A DNA stretch of 64,000 nucleotides from Diphasiastrum complanatum (lineage: Eukaryota > Streptophyta > Lycopodiopsida > Lycopodiales > Lycopodiaceae), in contig CM055111.1 of NCBI GenBank assembly GCA_029204225.1, positions 13,330,697 through 13,394,696 on the forward strand, in the 5' to 3' direction. The position numbers were made by a program, and so were the translations under genes. Shown piece after piece: positions 1 to 12,219 of the stretch; the stretch's first letter is position 1, and the number at the start of each line of letters is the position of its first letter. The notes under the pieces are model-generated. The model saw only the letters and a program-made list of their open reading frames with translations. It did no database searches and was not told the origin of the DNA.

Positions 1-1116
1 ATGGCCAAGTTTGCATGCATGTGAATCTCTCACACTCATTAGAGGAGTTCTCAATATCAAAAAGACCCTTTAAGGAATGCCATGTAGGATAAAGAAAAAT
101 ATCAAAATAAAAAAAACAATATTGTTTAGTTGCTTGCCCCCACCACTCAAGAGGCCTCCCCAACTCCCAATGATCTAACCATAGTGTCTACAGTCACAGT
201 TAACATCTAACGTTTGGTGGATTAATGTATTTTGATGTAAATTCATACTAGAGCATACCATTCTCTATCACTTGTCCATACCTTTTTCAAGCTTTGTTCG
301 ATGTTTCATTTTCACAAGCAAATCTTCTTTGGCACTTGCCTTCGTTTTAGGACAAAGTTCCTCCCACTCTCTTCGGCTTCCAATCTATATTCAACACAAA
401 TGTCAACTCAAACTTGTTCTATCAAATTCTTTGTGCCATACTCAGTTCCTCCTTCGATCGACTAAATGCCCCCTCACATTCAAATGGCCCCACAGATTCC
501 TTGTGGAAAAATTTGAGTAACACTGACTTTGCAATGATGGAAATTTGTGGATAAAGGCCCTATAGCATTTGCCTATGCAAGGAATCTCCATGTTGGTAGT
601 GTCATCTTTTGATGTCTAGATATCCCTACAGCTTGTACATTCATTACGTCAAATGAAACCCCATGCACGTTTTCCAAAAATCCAAAAATATGTGGCAAGG
701 TTTAATTTATCATAAAAATTTATGATTCAACTTCAAACTTATTCTAAATAATGTTTTAGAATCAAGTCTTTGGTTTTTATATGAGACTTTTGGTCTTGCT
801 TGTGTACATTGATATCAACAATAAAAGTTGTGTCAACCTCCTTTAAAACACTTTATAACAATCTACATAGGATAAGTTGGAAGGTAATGGTGGCAATTTT
901 CAAGCCAAAGGGTGTTATATTATATTCAAATACATCCCTTTGAGTGATATTTTGCTTCCTTTTTGGCATATTTATAATGAAGTTTAGCTTTACAAAATCC
1001 ACTTTGTGGAAATAATATTGTCAACTACTTGGATTATCCAAATCATTCACTACCATTAGTTATACTATTAGAATTAAGACGCTTTTCTTTCCAGCCACTC
1101 TGTTGACAGGTCAAAG
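1..1116 (-). mobile_element. Ty3/Gypsy reverse transcriptase-RNase H remnant (relic copy 1)
   Basis: On the minus strand this stretch matches 24690-25765 (same orientation) and the reverse complement of 57351-58440. Across copies the translation shows broken retroelement motifs: a PFGLK...TFQ block typical of Gypsy RT near 930-870, and an ECEGAF...KEEL block like the start of RNase H near 470-430. Frameshifts and stops occur throughout, so it is non-functional. A plus-strand open frame at 272-520 is only the antisense of this relic. It ends abruptly near 1116, where the transposase-like element begins. Family assignment rests on short motifs only. Confidence 0.6.
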
Positions 1117-2819
1117 AACATTCAAATTGAAAATTTACGATTGCTAATGGATGTGGAATTGGCTAAGAAGAAGGCCGAGAATAAGAAGGGAAAGCGACAA
1201 AGTTGCAAGGATATTTAAACTCTTTCAAAAGGAGGTTATTGAAATAGAAGGATTCGTGCATTCAAGTAAGCATATTTTGATTTATGTAACTTGATCAATG
1301 ACATATGGATTTATTTCAACTACGATGATATTTTGCTAACTATCTGCTTTTTTGTAGATCTGCATTAGTAGCATAAGATAGGTATGCATAAGATCATTGG
1401 TACCCCATTACATATTGAGGAGGTGTATGAAACTGATGGAAGATCAATATCTTATAATTCATCAAACAACTTATTTGTTGATCTAGATTACTTGCTAAGA
1501 AACATCGTCATATTCTATGATATAACCTTTGAAAAGGTGAATGGCAAAATAATCATAGTACTTAAGTTAGATGGGTGAGAAATTGTGAAAGGGCACAAGA
1601 TGGAGAGGGTTAGTATAACTCTCATGAATGGTGCATTATCACAAATAGTGGACCAAGGAGATTTCAGATTTAGTGTCTAGTCCAATAATGATATATGATT
1701 TCAGATTTAGTGTCTAGTCCAATAATGATACATTAGATTCAATGGATAGTACTAATTCATATTAAACTAAGTTTGATTAATTCTTTGGAAAGGTACTGAA
1801 GGAGGACCATGATATATTATCATGGATGTTCTCTAGGACATCTTACCCTAGGATCCTCAAGGACCATATGGTTGGAGGATTTCTCAATGTTCTAGGAGCT
1901 GAAGACTTCAATGTTGAATGTCACTTAGCAGGTGATTTGAAAACATCGAAATGCATGTATAATGTCTCGCACAGTGCTACATCTAAACACCCTTGTTTGT
2001 ACTGCATTGAAAAGGCAAAAGATGTTACTAGGAGTATAGGAACGACTAGAGAATATGCAAATCCGAACTGGAAGCCTGTGTTGCCTATTCCCTTGAAAAA
2101 TGTGCATGTTTGCACTCATCATGCAGACGTTAGATTAATAGAAAAGCTGATTTATCTTCATATACATTTTGCTTGAAATAGTAAGCCAGCATCATCCGCA
2201 AAGGAAGCTATCTCTCGATTAGAAGATATTTTATCAAAAGTAGGACTTCAAAAGTGAGATGTCAAAATAAAAAAAGATGAAAAGCTTTCAAGAAAGACAA
2301 TAAATATGCCTACTAAGCCAAGCATAGGAGGAGCAAAAGCACGTCAATCCTATCAAACCACACTGGTAAGGCTTCTAATATTCAACACTCAGTCTAGACA
2401 AATATTATTGCTGCAACTCAGACTTTGAGAAGAGCGACAAAACTAGATGTATGGAGGAAGCTTTATAGTATGATTGAAATTTGAAGAAAAAAGATCAATT
2501 TTTTGATATTGATAAGAAAGTTGTACAAAAGACTTGTGTTGAGTTTGTTGATGTAGTATCAAAAGCATGGAGAGAAGATCACATCACTCATTACATGGTT
2601 AGTATAAATGCTTCGAGATGCTTTTAATTTTCCCTATATATTTCAATCCAAGCATAAGACTGACATTACGATTTTGACATGTGCAGCACATACTAAGAGA
2701 TCATATAGCATTTTTTGCACACACATATGGAAGCCTAAGTGTCTGATCATCACAAGGGATGGATCGAAATACACAACATGGAGAAGCAATGAAAAAAGAA
2801 CCTACATTTGTTAAAGGGC
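1117..2819 (+). pseudogene. Decayed cut-and-paste-type transposase-like element
   Basis: Several plus-strand frames read as pieces of one protein. A 64-residue piece at 1384-1578 is followed in frame, after one stop, by GHKMERVSITLMN. A 116-residue piece at 1826-2176 contains HLAGDLKT and then HPCLYC, a CxxC pair that could bind zinc. Near 2690-2750 another frame reads LRDHIAFFAHTYGSLSV, followed by a GMD...HGEAMKK-like tail. This order (GDLK, PC..C, RDH...GSL) recalls a transposase-like family I have seen in other eukaryotes, but I cannot name the superfamily. At least four stops or frameshifts make it dead. No terminal inverted repeat or target duplication was found; its left edge abuts the Gypsy relic at 1116 and its right edge meets another relic near 2820. 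Confidence 0.5.
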
Positions 2820-3690
2820 TTTTACATTATCTTTGGAAAGGGTGTTGCCATTGGCAATATAAAATCACCCTTTCCATTAAGTACCCATAATATTTGATTA
2901 CACGTTTCATAAACAACCTTTGTTTTAGTTTGAATGGCTCAATGGGGCATTTTCAACGCAAGGAAACCATTGGGAGTGGAAAGTCCCTAGTTACCCTTTA
3001 GGAAAACCATTGTATTTGAAAACATAATATCCAAATGGAATGTGAAAGGCACATTACCTATCTCATCAACTAGTTTTGACTTCTTTCTACCTCTCTTACC
3101 ATCCAAACGAGCCACTTCTCCACTGTCATGGGCATCGCCAAAATTTGTAGTTATTTCTCTGTTTTCCATAAGTGATTGGGATGTTTGTGTACTAAGCTCA
3201 ACATCCTCTATCAATTCCATACTCTGAATGCTTTCAATTCATTCTATAAGACCGATGTCATGAATAATCTAAAAACAATAAGTTTGTGTCATATAGTCAA
3301 TTGGCTAATGTGAGTTCCACCATAAAGTAAACACTAAATATTATATGCTCATCTCTTTGGGCAAGTCACCATCCAACAATTCTACATCAACTATTACAAT
3401 GTGTTTTGTTAGTTGAAAGAAACCATAGGAAGACAAAGCTAGTCTGGAACACCCAATGCATTCTCTTTTAGAAAGTGTCCCTCCTAGACTAGTGTGAGTT
3501 TGTATGGGAGTTGCAGTCCTAACTATCACCTATTGTCCATGCTACATGCATATATTTACTACTGTGTGGAGAGTCCCATTTAATTGCTATTGAACAGTTT
3601 GACCTTGATATTGTCAAGTATATGACTTGTGGGACAAAGCTGGCCCTCATACCTATTGCCAAGTATGCATGCATGCAAATCTCTCACACT
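2820..3690 (-). mobile_element. Non-catalytic 3' part of the Gypsy-linked repeat (relic segment R2)
   Basis: The minus strand matches 43150-44060 (+), 58440-59130 (+), 61018-61365 (+) and part of 24252-24690 (-). It directly follows the chromodomain end of the neighbouring Gypsy relic, so it is probably that element's 3' region. It contains a 77-residue frame (2987-3220) with a basic GKRGRKKSKL stretch and a 62-residue frame (3341-3529). Neither matches a family I recognise. The basic-stretch frame recurs nearly unchanged in two other copies, so it may be a relic coding exon. Confidence 0.5.
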
Positions 3691-4815
3691 ACCCTTTGCT
3701 CTATAGTGATTGTTACACCTAATGGATCCCTTGGATTAGCCCAAGTTATGGTCTCATAATACTCCATCCTCCTTGAGAGCCAGGCTTGGTCCTCTATGAC
3801 CAAATCTGAAAATAGTTTGCAATGAGCACTACATCTCTCTAAAGTGAAATTCTCAATAGGTAGATCCTTCCACTTAACCAGATATTTTTGATATAGAGTG
3901 TAATATTTCATCTCCCTATAATCAAGAATGCTTTATGGTTCATGTGGACGTTGATGAGAATTTATGGGCCTCTGTATTGGCTAACATGAAATACTGGCTG
4001 GTCTTTAGTATTGTTTGGAAGTTCTAGCTCATTGTATTCTTCTAATAATGGTACAAGGACCACAATACCTAGGAGATGACTTGGCACACACTCTCTTTTT
4101 TAGAATTCTAGAGTTAGCTGAAATTTTAAAAAAGACGTCTTTGCGAGTAGAGTACTGAATGTCCCATCGTGCAAATTCACACAATGTTTTGCTCGATCCT
4201 AAGCAGCTTGCTTCATGCTTCTTTTACCATGTTCTACCATCTGGTTTAGGTCTTTTATTCGGCTATTTCAACTTTTTCATGCTTGAACCCTTCGTCTCTG
4301 GGTGAGCATGGCTGAAAACCATACATCAACATAAATGGTCTATATTCCGTAGCTAAATGTCTGGCATTATTATAAGAAAACTCTACTATCAAAGACTATT
4401 CTTCCCAATTAATTTGACTTTTGCTGATGTATGCTCAAAGCATATCCTCTATCGTTTGCTTTCACCTTTTTGTTTGAAAGTCTGGTTGTAGATAATGTGG
4501 ATGGTCTGTTGTACTCATATTCAATTTGGTATGGAGGTGATGGAATAGTGCTCTCCAAAAATCCCCATCAAACTTATTATTTTGGTCATTGAGTGTGCCA
4601 AAAAGATGATTGTTACATAATAAAAATAGCATGTCTATGAACAACCTTGCTAATTCTAGTGCTATAATGATTGTTTTGGTCAAAACAAAGTGAGCCATTA
4701 TGGTCAAATGATCAACTATGACTCATATGTCATCAGGACCTTTCGAGGTCCTAGGTAGGCATACTATAAAATCCATGGATATACTTTCCCGTTTGCCGGT
4801 TTATATTTCAAAAAA
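3684..4815 (-). pseudogene. Ty3/Gypsy chromovirus integrase and chromodomain remnant
   Basis: Reading down the minus strand, 4707-4462 encodes part of an integrase core: TIMAHFVLTKTI, ELARLFIDMLFLL and FWRALFHHLHTKLNMST, in the order of Gypsy integrases. Around 4200-4050 follow pieces such as WDIQYSTRKDV and SPRYCGP, the C-terminal integrase region that normally reads SPRYVGP. At 3911-3684 a 75-residue frame carries YLVKWKDLPIENFTLE, a chromodomain signature. Stops and frameshifts separate the pieces. Chromodomains mark the chromovirus branch of Gypsy elements and steer integration toward chromatin marks. The integrase part is matched by a plus-strand relic at 62340-63090. Sequence upstream of 4815 on this strand is replaced by a tandem repeat. 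Confidence 0.8.
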
Positions 4816-5560
4816 ACTAATCACATATCCATATTGTGGTTCATGTTGAAGCTTGATATAAAACAACAACACATCAAAGGATGTGATGTATCCTGAAGTA
4901 TGTACAATCTCTACTGTGGTTATTGTGGTTTGTACATAAGCTCAATAGGACGTAGCAACACATCAAAGACATGTTGCACCAAGGTGCATCAGCAATCCAT
5001 ACTATAGTTCATATTGAAGCTAAAAAAAAAGCAGCAACACATCGAAGGATGTGTTGTACCAAGAAGCACCTTGCGATCTCCAATGTGGTTATTGTAGTTT
5101 GTACTGAAGCTCAACATAAAGTAGCAAGACATCAAAGACGCATTGTACCCAGAAGCATCAACAATCCATATTGTGGTTCATATTGAAGCTCAACAAAAGG
5201 TAGCAACACATTGAAGGTGTGTTGTACAAAGAATCCATCATCCATACTATGGTTTATACTGAAGCTTGACATACAACAACAACACACCAGAGATGTGTTG
5301 TACCCAGAAGCATCAACAATCCATATTGTGGTTCATATTGAAGCTCAAAAAAAAGTAGGGGCACACTGAAGATGTGTTGTACAAGGAAGCATCAACAATC
5401 CGTAATGTGGTTTATATTGAAGCTCAACATAAATCAACAACACGCCAAAGATGCAAGAAACATGTGTAAATGATGCAAGAAACTTCTGCAATCTATAATG
5501 TGGTATATATTGAAGATGGACATAAAGGATGCATTGTACCAAGAGGTGTACCAAGAGGCA
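4816..5560. repeat. Degenerate ~79-bp tandem repeat, about nine units
   Basis: The core 'tgtggttyatattgaagctcaac' recurs with its GGTT at about 4838, 4927, 5006, 5087, 5175, 5251, 5330, 5409 and 5502, so spacing is mostly 76-93 bases. Units also share a 'gatgtgttgtacc.agaagcatc' block. Small open frames here are accidental. The last two units also occur at 29364-29540, where segmental copy 2 begins, so one duplication breakpoint falls inside this array. Confidence 0.8.
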
Positions 5561-5569
5561 TCAACAATC

Positions 5570-6430
5570 TATGTTGCGGTTACTGGTGTGATGAAGAGTA
5601 CACACCACTCAAGAGTGAATGAAATTAGATGAACCTTGAGAACCAGACAATCGTAGCTCAATTTTCCTTCTTCCTTCCACTTCCTTGTCTCATCACATTC
5701 CTTGTCTTGATCAACCATTTGATCATCCATGTCATGCCCATGACTGGTCTCGGGTAGCATGTCCACGCTAGGGACTGGTAATCATGACTATAAGGGAATT
5801 GGGGCCATTATGAGTACATGGTCATAATTAATGTTTGTAGGCCTAAACACATGGTGGTGGAGTTCATATGGGTCTATCAGTGAGTCATTAGGGAACTGGA
5901 TGACGTGGCCCAAATAGGCTACAGAGGTGTCCAGTGAGGTGTCACAATGCACTACTAGTTGTGCATTGGCCTTGGAGGGTATAAGTATACCTATTGGGCT
6001 CTCACTAGTGTATGCTTGATTTTGTGATTGGTAGCTACATGCTTCTAGTGTGATTTCTCTTTCCATGACTGTGATTGATCTCGGGGGCTAGATCCGTACG
6101 ATCTAGGTTTGGTTGGGCTGGTTTATCCACCACCCGTTCCCTTGTGTTGGTGTTCTATCAGTATGCTTAGACTAGTATCATGTGTGTGAGGACTTTATAA
6201 TCCATATGATCATCGTGAGTGTCTTCCCAGTTGGATTAAGATTTTTCATGCTTTGCATCAAGTATTGGGATGAATTCAATTGTTCCTTCCTTCTCATGTT
6301 TCACCACATGAGGCATGTGATCCACATCAAACATCACATGCCGACTAATGATCCTCTTCATGCTTGTAAGATCATATAGTCTATAAGCTTTCTATTCCTC
6401 ATTGTATCCCAAGAAGATACACTTACTAGA
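5570..6430 (-). pseudogene. Copia integrase C-terminal tail remnant (copy 1)
   Basis: On the minus strand, 6430-6290 reads KCIFLGYNEE, a stop, KAYRLYDL and SRHVMFDVDH. This matches the conserved end of Ty1/Copia integrases, which normally reads KCIFLGYSEESKAYRLYDP...SRDVVFDE. Downstream frames at 6066-5788 and 5766-5569 are open but unfamiliar; they may be the variable linker before a lost reverse transcriptase. The stop inside the integrase motif makes it dead. The same relic is at 29543-30412. Confidence 0.7.
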
Positions 6431-6839
6431 GTTTGTCGAAATCAGTAGGTTGTGCAAAAGCTGGGAGTGGATACCCCGAATTTCTCGGGGTCGGAAAAAT
6501 TAGACCCGCTCATGTTCAATGGCACTCAGATAATTTATTGAAGGTTCGGAAAAATCCGAACCGATTCGACCCGACCTAGGGTTGGAATTTTTTCTGTTAA
6601 GAAAAAACTCGAGCCTTCTATTTTCTTGGTCTTGTAAAGGTTTCAGGATGATCATTAACAAATGGATTTAAGACTGAGCATCGAATTCCAACAGAGCTAT
6701 CGTATAACTTATTTCTATGGACATTGGTTGTACAACCAAACACATAGCTTGCTCTAGCTCTCCTCCAATTGGTGTTCATGTGGATCATACTCTAGTTGCT
6801 CTAGCTTGCTCTTGCACTCCTTCCATTGTTGTTCACATG
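6431..6839. other. No gene seen; short palindrome
   Basis: No recognisable gene. A perfect 8-bp inverted repeat with a 4-base loop lies at 6543-6562 (GGTTCGGA/TCCGAACC) in a locally CG-rich patch. It is mutated in copy 2 near 30520-30540, so it shows no sign of constraint. Confidence 0.6.
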
Positions 6840-8090
6840 GAGCCATAATCCACTTAGTCCCTCTGCCAAGGATCGACTCAAAATAGCTATACAAGGCTCA
6901 TTGACCAATATCGAGTTTAGTACATTTAGATTGCTTGAGTTCAACCTTTTATAGATAAAATCTATCCCTACCACATCAGATAATCCAAATTTGATGAGAT
7001 CACTCAATTTTGGCCCTCATCACCCATTGAGTAATTAAATCAAAGGAATCTTGAATTTAAGACAATTAGATAGCTCAAATTTCATATATATGGCTAAGAT
7101 AGCTCAAATTTATCGTGCAACATATGATTTTGGTCCTTATCAGTCGACATGGCTCATTGAGTGATCAAATTCAACCGATTTCAAATCTGGTACATTTAGA
7201 TTGCTTGAGTTTCATCCCTTATTGATGGAATTGACCCCTACCTATGGGGTAGCTCAAATTTTATATCTATCAATCGAGGTAGTTGGATTTTGGATCTTAT
7301 CACTCAAAATTGTCCATTGAGTGATAAAAGTAGAGGAAGCTTGAGTCTAGGATATTCAAATGAATCAAATTGATGTGGTCCTTATCACCTGACATCGTAT
7401 TTGAAAGATAAATCGGATTTGATCCCTCATTATTGAATTGGCCCCTATCACTTGAGATGGCTCAAATTGATATCTATCACCCATGATAGCTCAAACTCGA
7501 TGTCTAACATTCAAGATAGGTCAATTTTGCCCTCATCACTTCAAATTGTCCATTGAGTGATCAAATTAGAGGAAATATTTAATTTAGGACATTTAAATAG
7601 CTCAAATTTGATGTTTATTGCTCGAGATAGATTGATATGCCTATGCTACAAGTTTTCGATGAATCTCGAGTTTAGGATATTCAATTTGCTAGAGTTTGAT
7701 CTATTTTTGAGGAAAGTAGCTCCTATCACTCAAGATAGCTCAAAATTGATGTCTATCACTCAAGATAACTTGAATTTGTGCCACACATGAGAAAACTCAA
7801 ATTTGGTTCTCGTCAATAGACATGACTTACTAAATGATTAAAATCGACCAAAATTTAGTTTGGTATATTCAAATTTCTCAAGTTCCACCTCTCATCGATT
7901 GAATTGGTCCCTACCATATGAGATTGTCAAATTTGATGTCTGTAACTTCAAGTATCTCAAATTTAGCCTTTTTTACTTGAGGTTGTCGATTGAGTGATCA
8001 AATCAAATTTGGCCTTACTGGTGGATTTATTGCTCAAATTTCATTTTTATCACTTGAGGTAACTTGAATTCGATTTCTATGAGTGAGAAA
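6840..8090. repeat. Degenerate AT-rich repeat built from 'atcactcragatagctcaaattt'-like modules (copy 1)
   Basis: Short modules recur in loose alternation: 'cattgagtgatcaaat', 'gatagctcaaatttgatgtctatcactc' and 'tttaggacattcaaatag'. The 'cattgagtgatcaaat' module is near 7012, 7152, 7314, 7546 and 7987, spaced irregularly by about 140-280 bases. Related blocks are at 30840-31960 and 46260-47410. Open frames here are short and not convincing. Its origin is unknown. Confidence 0.65.
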
Positions 8091-8106
8091 GCACAATTTC
8101 TTTTAG

Positions 8107-8124
8107 ATCCCCCCCCCCCCCCCA

Positions 8125-8200
<76 letters not shown>
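8107..8200. repeat. Poly-C plus (TC)n microsatellite
   Basis: A run of C is followed by about 35 TC units. The matching tract in copy 2 (31993-32071) is shorter. Long RERERE or SLSLSL open frames across it are artefacts. Confidence 0.95.
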
Positions 8201-8202
<2 letters not shown>

Positions 8203-9176
8203 GCACGTGCGAATGCGCGAAAAAACCTGTAAAGTATAGACATGAAAACCAACACAATTTCTCAAAAACCAGTATGATAAAATATTGATGACTTTTTTAG
8301 ATTAGCATAGGAACCCTGTTATGAGTAATTGTCTTAAAATAATCTAGAATCTTTGTAATTAGAGCCCTTTCCGAGAATAACTCAAAAAAGAGTTTGCCAG
8401 CACTATCTCACGTTCTCTCTCGCCCTTCCATGGCGCAGTCGGGGTACCTAAAGGCTAAGGAATGAAAAGTGCTGAAACCACCTGCGTGAGGTGGCGAGCA
8501 CGAGCCATCTCGATGGATGGATGACATGAGGTGTGGCACTGGCGCACCAATTGCAAGTGGGCAGGAGGTGGATGCAGGAGGTGGATGCTCTGCGCCAGGT
8601 AACTAAAGATTTTCATTGGTTGCCATGGTGGCTATCTAGAGAAAGAGATTGAGATTTTGGGGCTTTTGGAGCTCTTCGATTCTTGAATTGGGTCTTGATT
8701 TTGGGACTTTTGGAGCTCTTCGGACCATACTTCCCTGTGCTACTCTGCTCCTCTGCTCGCCCTTCTCTCTTTGTCCACCATTGCGCTCGTCGTCTTGCGC
8801 TCATCCACCGTCGCGCTCATCCACCATCGCATGCTGATCATGGTGATTGTCCGCCATCGCAGGCACGTTCTCTCTCTCTCTCTCTCTCTCTTTAGTTGTT
8901 TAAATTGCAGCTTGTGAATCAATGTTCTATACTTTACAGTCAATGCAAGTTCTTTGCAAGAAAAGATCAACTGCTAGGTATCCTTAGTCATGAGAAGGGT
9001 AAAGCTATGATGAAGAATATAAATCTGATTAACTGGGCGATATGGCCCGAGCAGTCCGTCTAACAAACAAACAACTGCATTTGTAATGAATGCATTTTGT
9101 AGAATCTGACCACCTATTTCTGATGAGTTTGAAGAATGTACAGTAGGTCGCCATCTGAACATCATCTATGGCTTAT
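8201..9176. other. No gene seen; (CT)n tract at 8868-8893
   Basis: This part of the duplicated block is richer in G+C than its surroundings, with pyrimidine-rich open frames near 8649-8895. These look accidental, because no motif or splice pattern supports them and copy 2 shows the same frames with free substitutions. The last five bases, CTTAT at 9172-9176, are the target site of the adjacent retrotransposon. Confidence 0.5.
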
Positions 9177-9877
9177 TGTAGCGCAGGCATCCCAAAGGGA
9201 GCCGGGAACCACGACTTAGTTTCCCAGCCTTCAACTCTTGCCATCCAAACCGACTTGACATACAAGCAGCCAACTCGCCAACAATGATAAGACTTAACCA
9301 ACTTGAAGTTCCGAAACCAACATTGAGATCCAACCTGGTGCCATGCCAGATCGGGGGTCTTGATGTGGGTAACTTCCCTCCAAGCAAGCCGCCCGACCGA
9401 CCCTAGTCTCCGGGGCGCTGGCATGCCAAGGCGAGTGCCAGGACAACATTCCAGCAAGGGAGGCTGAGACTTGGTTGGAGCTTGCCCTGAGTCGCAACCC
9501 GCACTCCCCCTATAGTATTGGTGGGATTTGCCACCTCCCCTCATACCAAGTACTCTACCCAGGCTGGTAAATCATGTTTTTCTCTCTCTAGAAAGTCATT
9601 TCTCTCTCTAGAATTTATTGATCCCCAGGCTTTCTTTAATCATGCCTAGATCGTGTGAGGTGATTGCACATCGATCTGAGCTCTCTATACTTCGCTAGAA
9701 CCGATCAAAGGTTTTCAGCCATAGGAACTTAGTGTGAGCTGGATTCTGGTCACAGTGGTGTCAGGAGTGGCGCCGGCGCCATTGGCGCCGGGAGCAGTAG
9801 GGGCGTTGCTGGCGCCAAGGACAATGCTAGCGCTAGTGGCGCCGAAATAAAAAGCTTGTAAATGTAGCTTTACAACA
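9177..9877 (-). repeat. 3' LTR (701 bp, internally deleted)
   Basis: It matches the right LTR at 12220-12440 and 12966-13396 but lacks the middle ~0.5 kb (12441-12965 there). It begins TGTAGCG and ends TACAACA on the plus strand. Open frames within it are LTR sequence, not genes. Confidence 0.85.
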
Positions 9878-9891
9878 TCCACCCCACCTTT
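9878..9891 (-). promoter_or_regulatory. Polypurine tract
   Basis: On the minus strand this reads AAAGGTGGGGTGGA, immediately before the 3' LTR. That is the expected place and composition for the second-strand primer of an LTR retrotransposon. Confidence 0.8.
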
Positions 9892-12205
9892 ATAAAATCT
9901 GATGTCCTCATCAGATGTCAGAATAAAGTAAAGGTGTCTCCTAATTAAAATAGCTATAGATTTAAGCTACTTGGCACAGTACTCAATTTATTGGCCACTT
10001 TTTATTAACATTGAAGCTGGCACACCATAAGTTGGGGGCTCAGCTCTTTGTACTGAAAAATTACATAACTTGAAAATATCTCTTTGTCTGGGAAAAGCGT
10101 AGATTTTATATCGCTTACGTAAAACCCAAGAACCTTATTAACTGGTGACACAGGCCTTTCTGTGAAATGTTTGCCCCTGTTGCTTCTGAGTTTTGACTTT
10201 GGAACTCCTTTGAGCTCCTGATTTGTCCTTGATGCACTTTGTGTTGAGCTCTCTAAGCTCCAGATTTGATCAGTTCCGCACAGGTATCAAGGCTCCTTGA
10301 GCCAAAGGATTTATCGTTTAATTGCCCACTTTATGGTCCACTCCATGCCTTGTTGCTTCTGCTCCTTGATTTCTCTCCTTGTCCCAGCCTGATCTTGATA
10401 CTTTTTATTTTTGGCTCTTTGAGGTAGGCAAAGATTGAGTACTCTGCAATGCACCTCTCACTTAGCTTGAAGTAGTTGTCTTTGAATTCAATCCAAATGT
10501 AACCATTGACCTCGTGAAGAGCCAAGGGGTCGCATCAGTTTGATTCGCATACGAACTATCTCTTCACGTTCGTTTGAAGCGCCATGTCCGTCGTGCAAAA
10601 CTTGACTTTTACAATTCCATAACTGGTCAGTTGCCTCACAGTCAAAACAAGAAGTGTACATCTAGCTTGGCTTCAAGTAGCTCTCTTTGAATCAGACACA
10701 TGCACCCAGAGTTTGCACTAGTCCGATCTCAACTCGAACTGTCCCTTAGCGTCCGTTCAGAGTACCAAGTCTCTCGTGCAAGACTCGACTTTCACAGTTC
10801 CTTCATTGATCAGCTGTCTTACACGTAACACAAGTCAGCATACTCATTATGTCTCCTCATTATTGCTGGTCTAGAGAAAGCCTATAACAAGCTTTCCTTT
10901 CCACAACAAAAACTTGTCAACTTATTAGGTCCAAAGTTTGCCAGTCTCCTCATGTGAGTATGGCTAGGTCACCTTGAATTTGCCCCCGTTTTGATCAACT
11001 TTCATTCAAAATTTGTCCCAAGAGAGAGGTGTGTGTGATAGTTCCCCTCCACTTATAAAAACAGTTGATCGGACTTAGAGTAGAGTTCTCAGACAAAAAG
11101 CCTTTGCAACAATTTGCTTCCCATATGCTAGGATTATGGCTCAATCCAACTTGTTGCCAATCTCTGAAGAGGATCCTAGTCTTTTCCCCTTTGAGGAAAA
11201 ACCTAACTGATACTGGATATCACCCATGCTCAGTGAGTTTCAGTTCCGAAGGTAGCCATCCCAAATGAAGACCAACTGCTCCATAGAAGATCTCCCTTGA
11301 AATTGCCCTTTCCAACTTCTGACTTCATGCTTGCGTCTGGTGGGCATCGTCGCAAATGAAACTAACCCAAGAAACAGGCTAGTCATCCATCCTTTGCAAA
11401 CATTCAGTCGTTTCGTTGCCGTTCACGTGCATGTACTTGAACTGCAAATCCGCCCCACAGATTCTGTAGTCCTCTTTGTTTGATGGTGTCAGCCTTCAAA
11501 AGAAAGGTTTCTTCTCGAGCCATCAGCTTCTTGTATCACAAGCAATCATGCAAACTAGGCAAAGCACGAGTACTAGGACTCACCACGAATACATGCAAGC
11601 AAGACACTAAGGCAGGTTTACTAACAGGTAACAAAGACAAGGTCCCCCTTTGAGATAGTCCTGCCAAAGGACCTTTGCCTGGCCACGCCCATACAGATCG
11701 ATCACAGAATCAGCCCACAGAAAACACCCCTCCAACTATCCGTGCTTTCACCATTAAGCAGCACATTGCCTCAGTCATGCCCCACCACTTTTTGATCGAT
11801 AGCCCTTATAGCTAAACGATCGGCAGCTATCCCGCACCGGTAGATAACCACCCATGCTTTACACCCGAATTTGAGCAGCATCTCTGTATTAATGGTTAAC
11901 TCGTACAATTCGAATATGTCGCTCCGCACCCCACAAGGCACAGACTGTGCTTACACCAACCTAATGGCAGCACACTGCCTCATCTGTCCTACGTGCAGAC
12001 AACGCCAGGCCCGAACCGCGAGAACTGACCGTGCTTATACCTCAAGGGCAACAACTTGACTCATCAAGTCCCCGGTTCTGCCGACCACCCAGACCGTGGA
12101 CGCACCCGTGCTTACACTGTGGGTAGCACCTTGCACAATAGTTGTCTTGATGAACCTCAAACAGTGGCCATTTCCGTGAGATCCGCATAGTTGATCGGCA
12201 AGTCA
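9892..12205 (-). other. Interior of the LTR element, no recognisable coding
   Basis: The longest frame is 64 residues (10331-10525, minus) and matches nothing I know. Two loosely related ~190-bp stretches near 10440-10640 and 10660-10830 share 'gaagtag.tctctttgaa' and 'cgtgcaa.acttgactttyac'. They suggest internal duplication. No retroviral-type enzyme motif is visible. Confidence 0.6.
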
Positions 12206-12217
12206 GTTCTGATACCA
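12206..12217 (-). promoter_or_regulatory. Primer-binding site (initiator Met tRNA type)
   Basis: The minus strand reads TGGTATCAGAAC two bases inside the 5' LTR edge. Compared with the usual plant site TGGTATCAGAGC it has one mismatch. Confidence 0.85.
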
Positions 12218-12219
12218 CA

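Noticed and set aside
272-520. Repeated 82-residue frame (also 57931-58179 and 59982-60305)
   Set aside because: It recurs because the underlying Gypsy relic recurs. It is antisense to the RNase H-like region, has no motif, and is broken in other copies.
4816-5560. CRISPR-like array
   Set aside because: Units are ~79 bp, diverged, with no constant repeat plus unique spacer pattern; the context is plant nuclear DNA.
6543-6562. GGTTCGGA/TCCGAACC palindrome as a regulatory site
   Set aside because: Mutated in copy 2 and with no gene close by; probably chance.
8027-8290. Long open frames rich in RERE or SLSL on both strands
   Set aside because: They are translations of the (TC)n microsatellite, and the counterparts at 31912-32136 change length with the repeat.
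9166-9544. Overlapping minus-strand frames of 67-123 residues
   Set aside because: They lie inside the LTR of the 9177-13396 element and have no protein-family motif.
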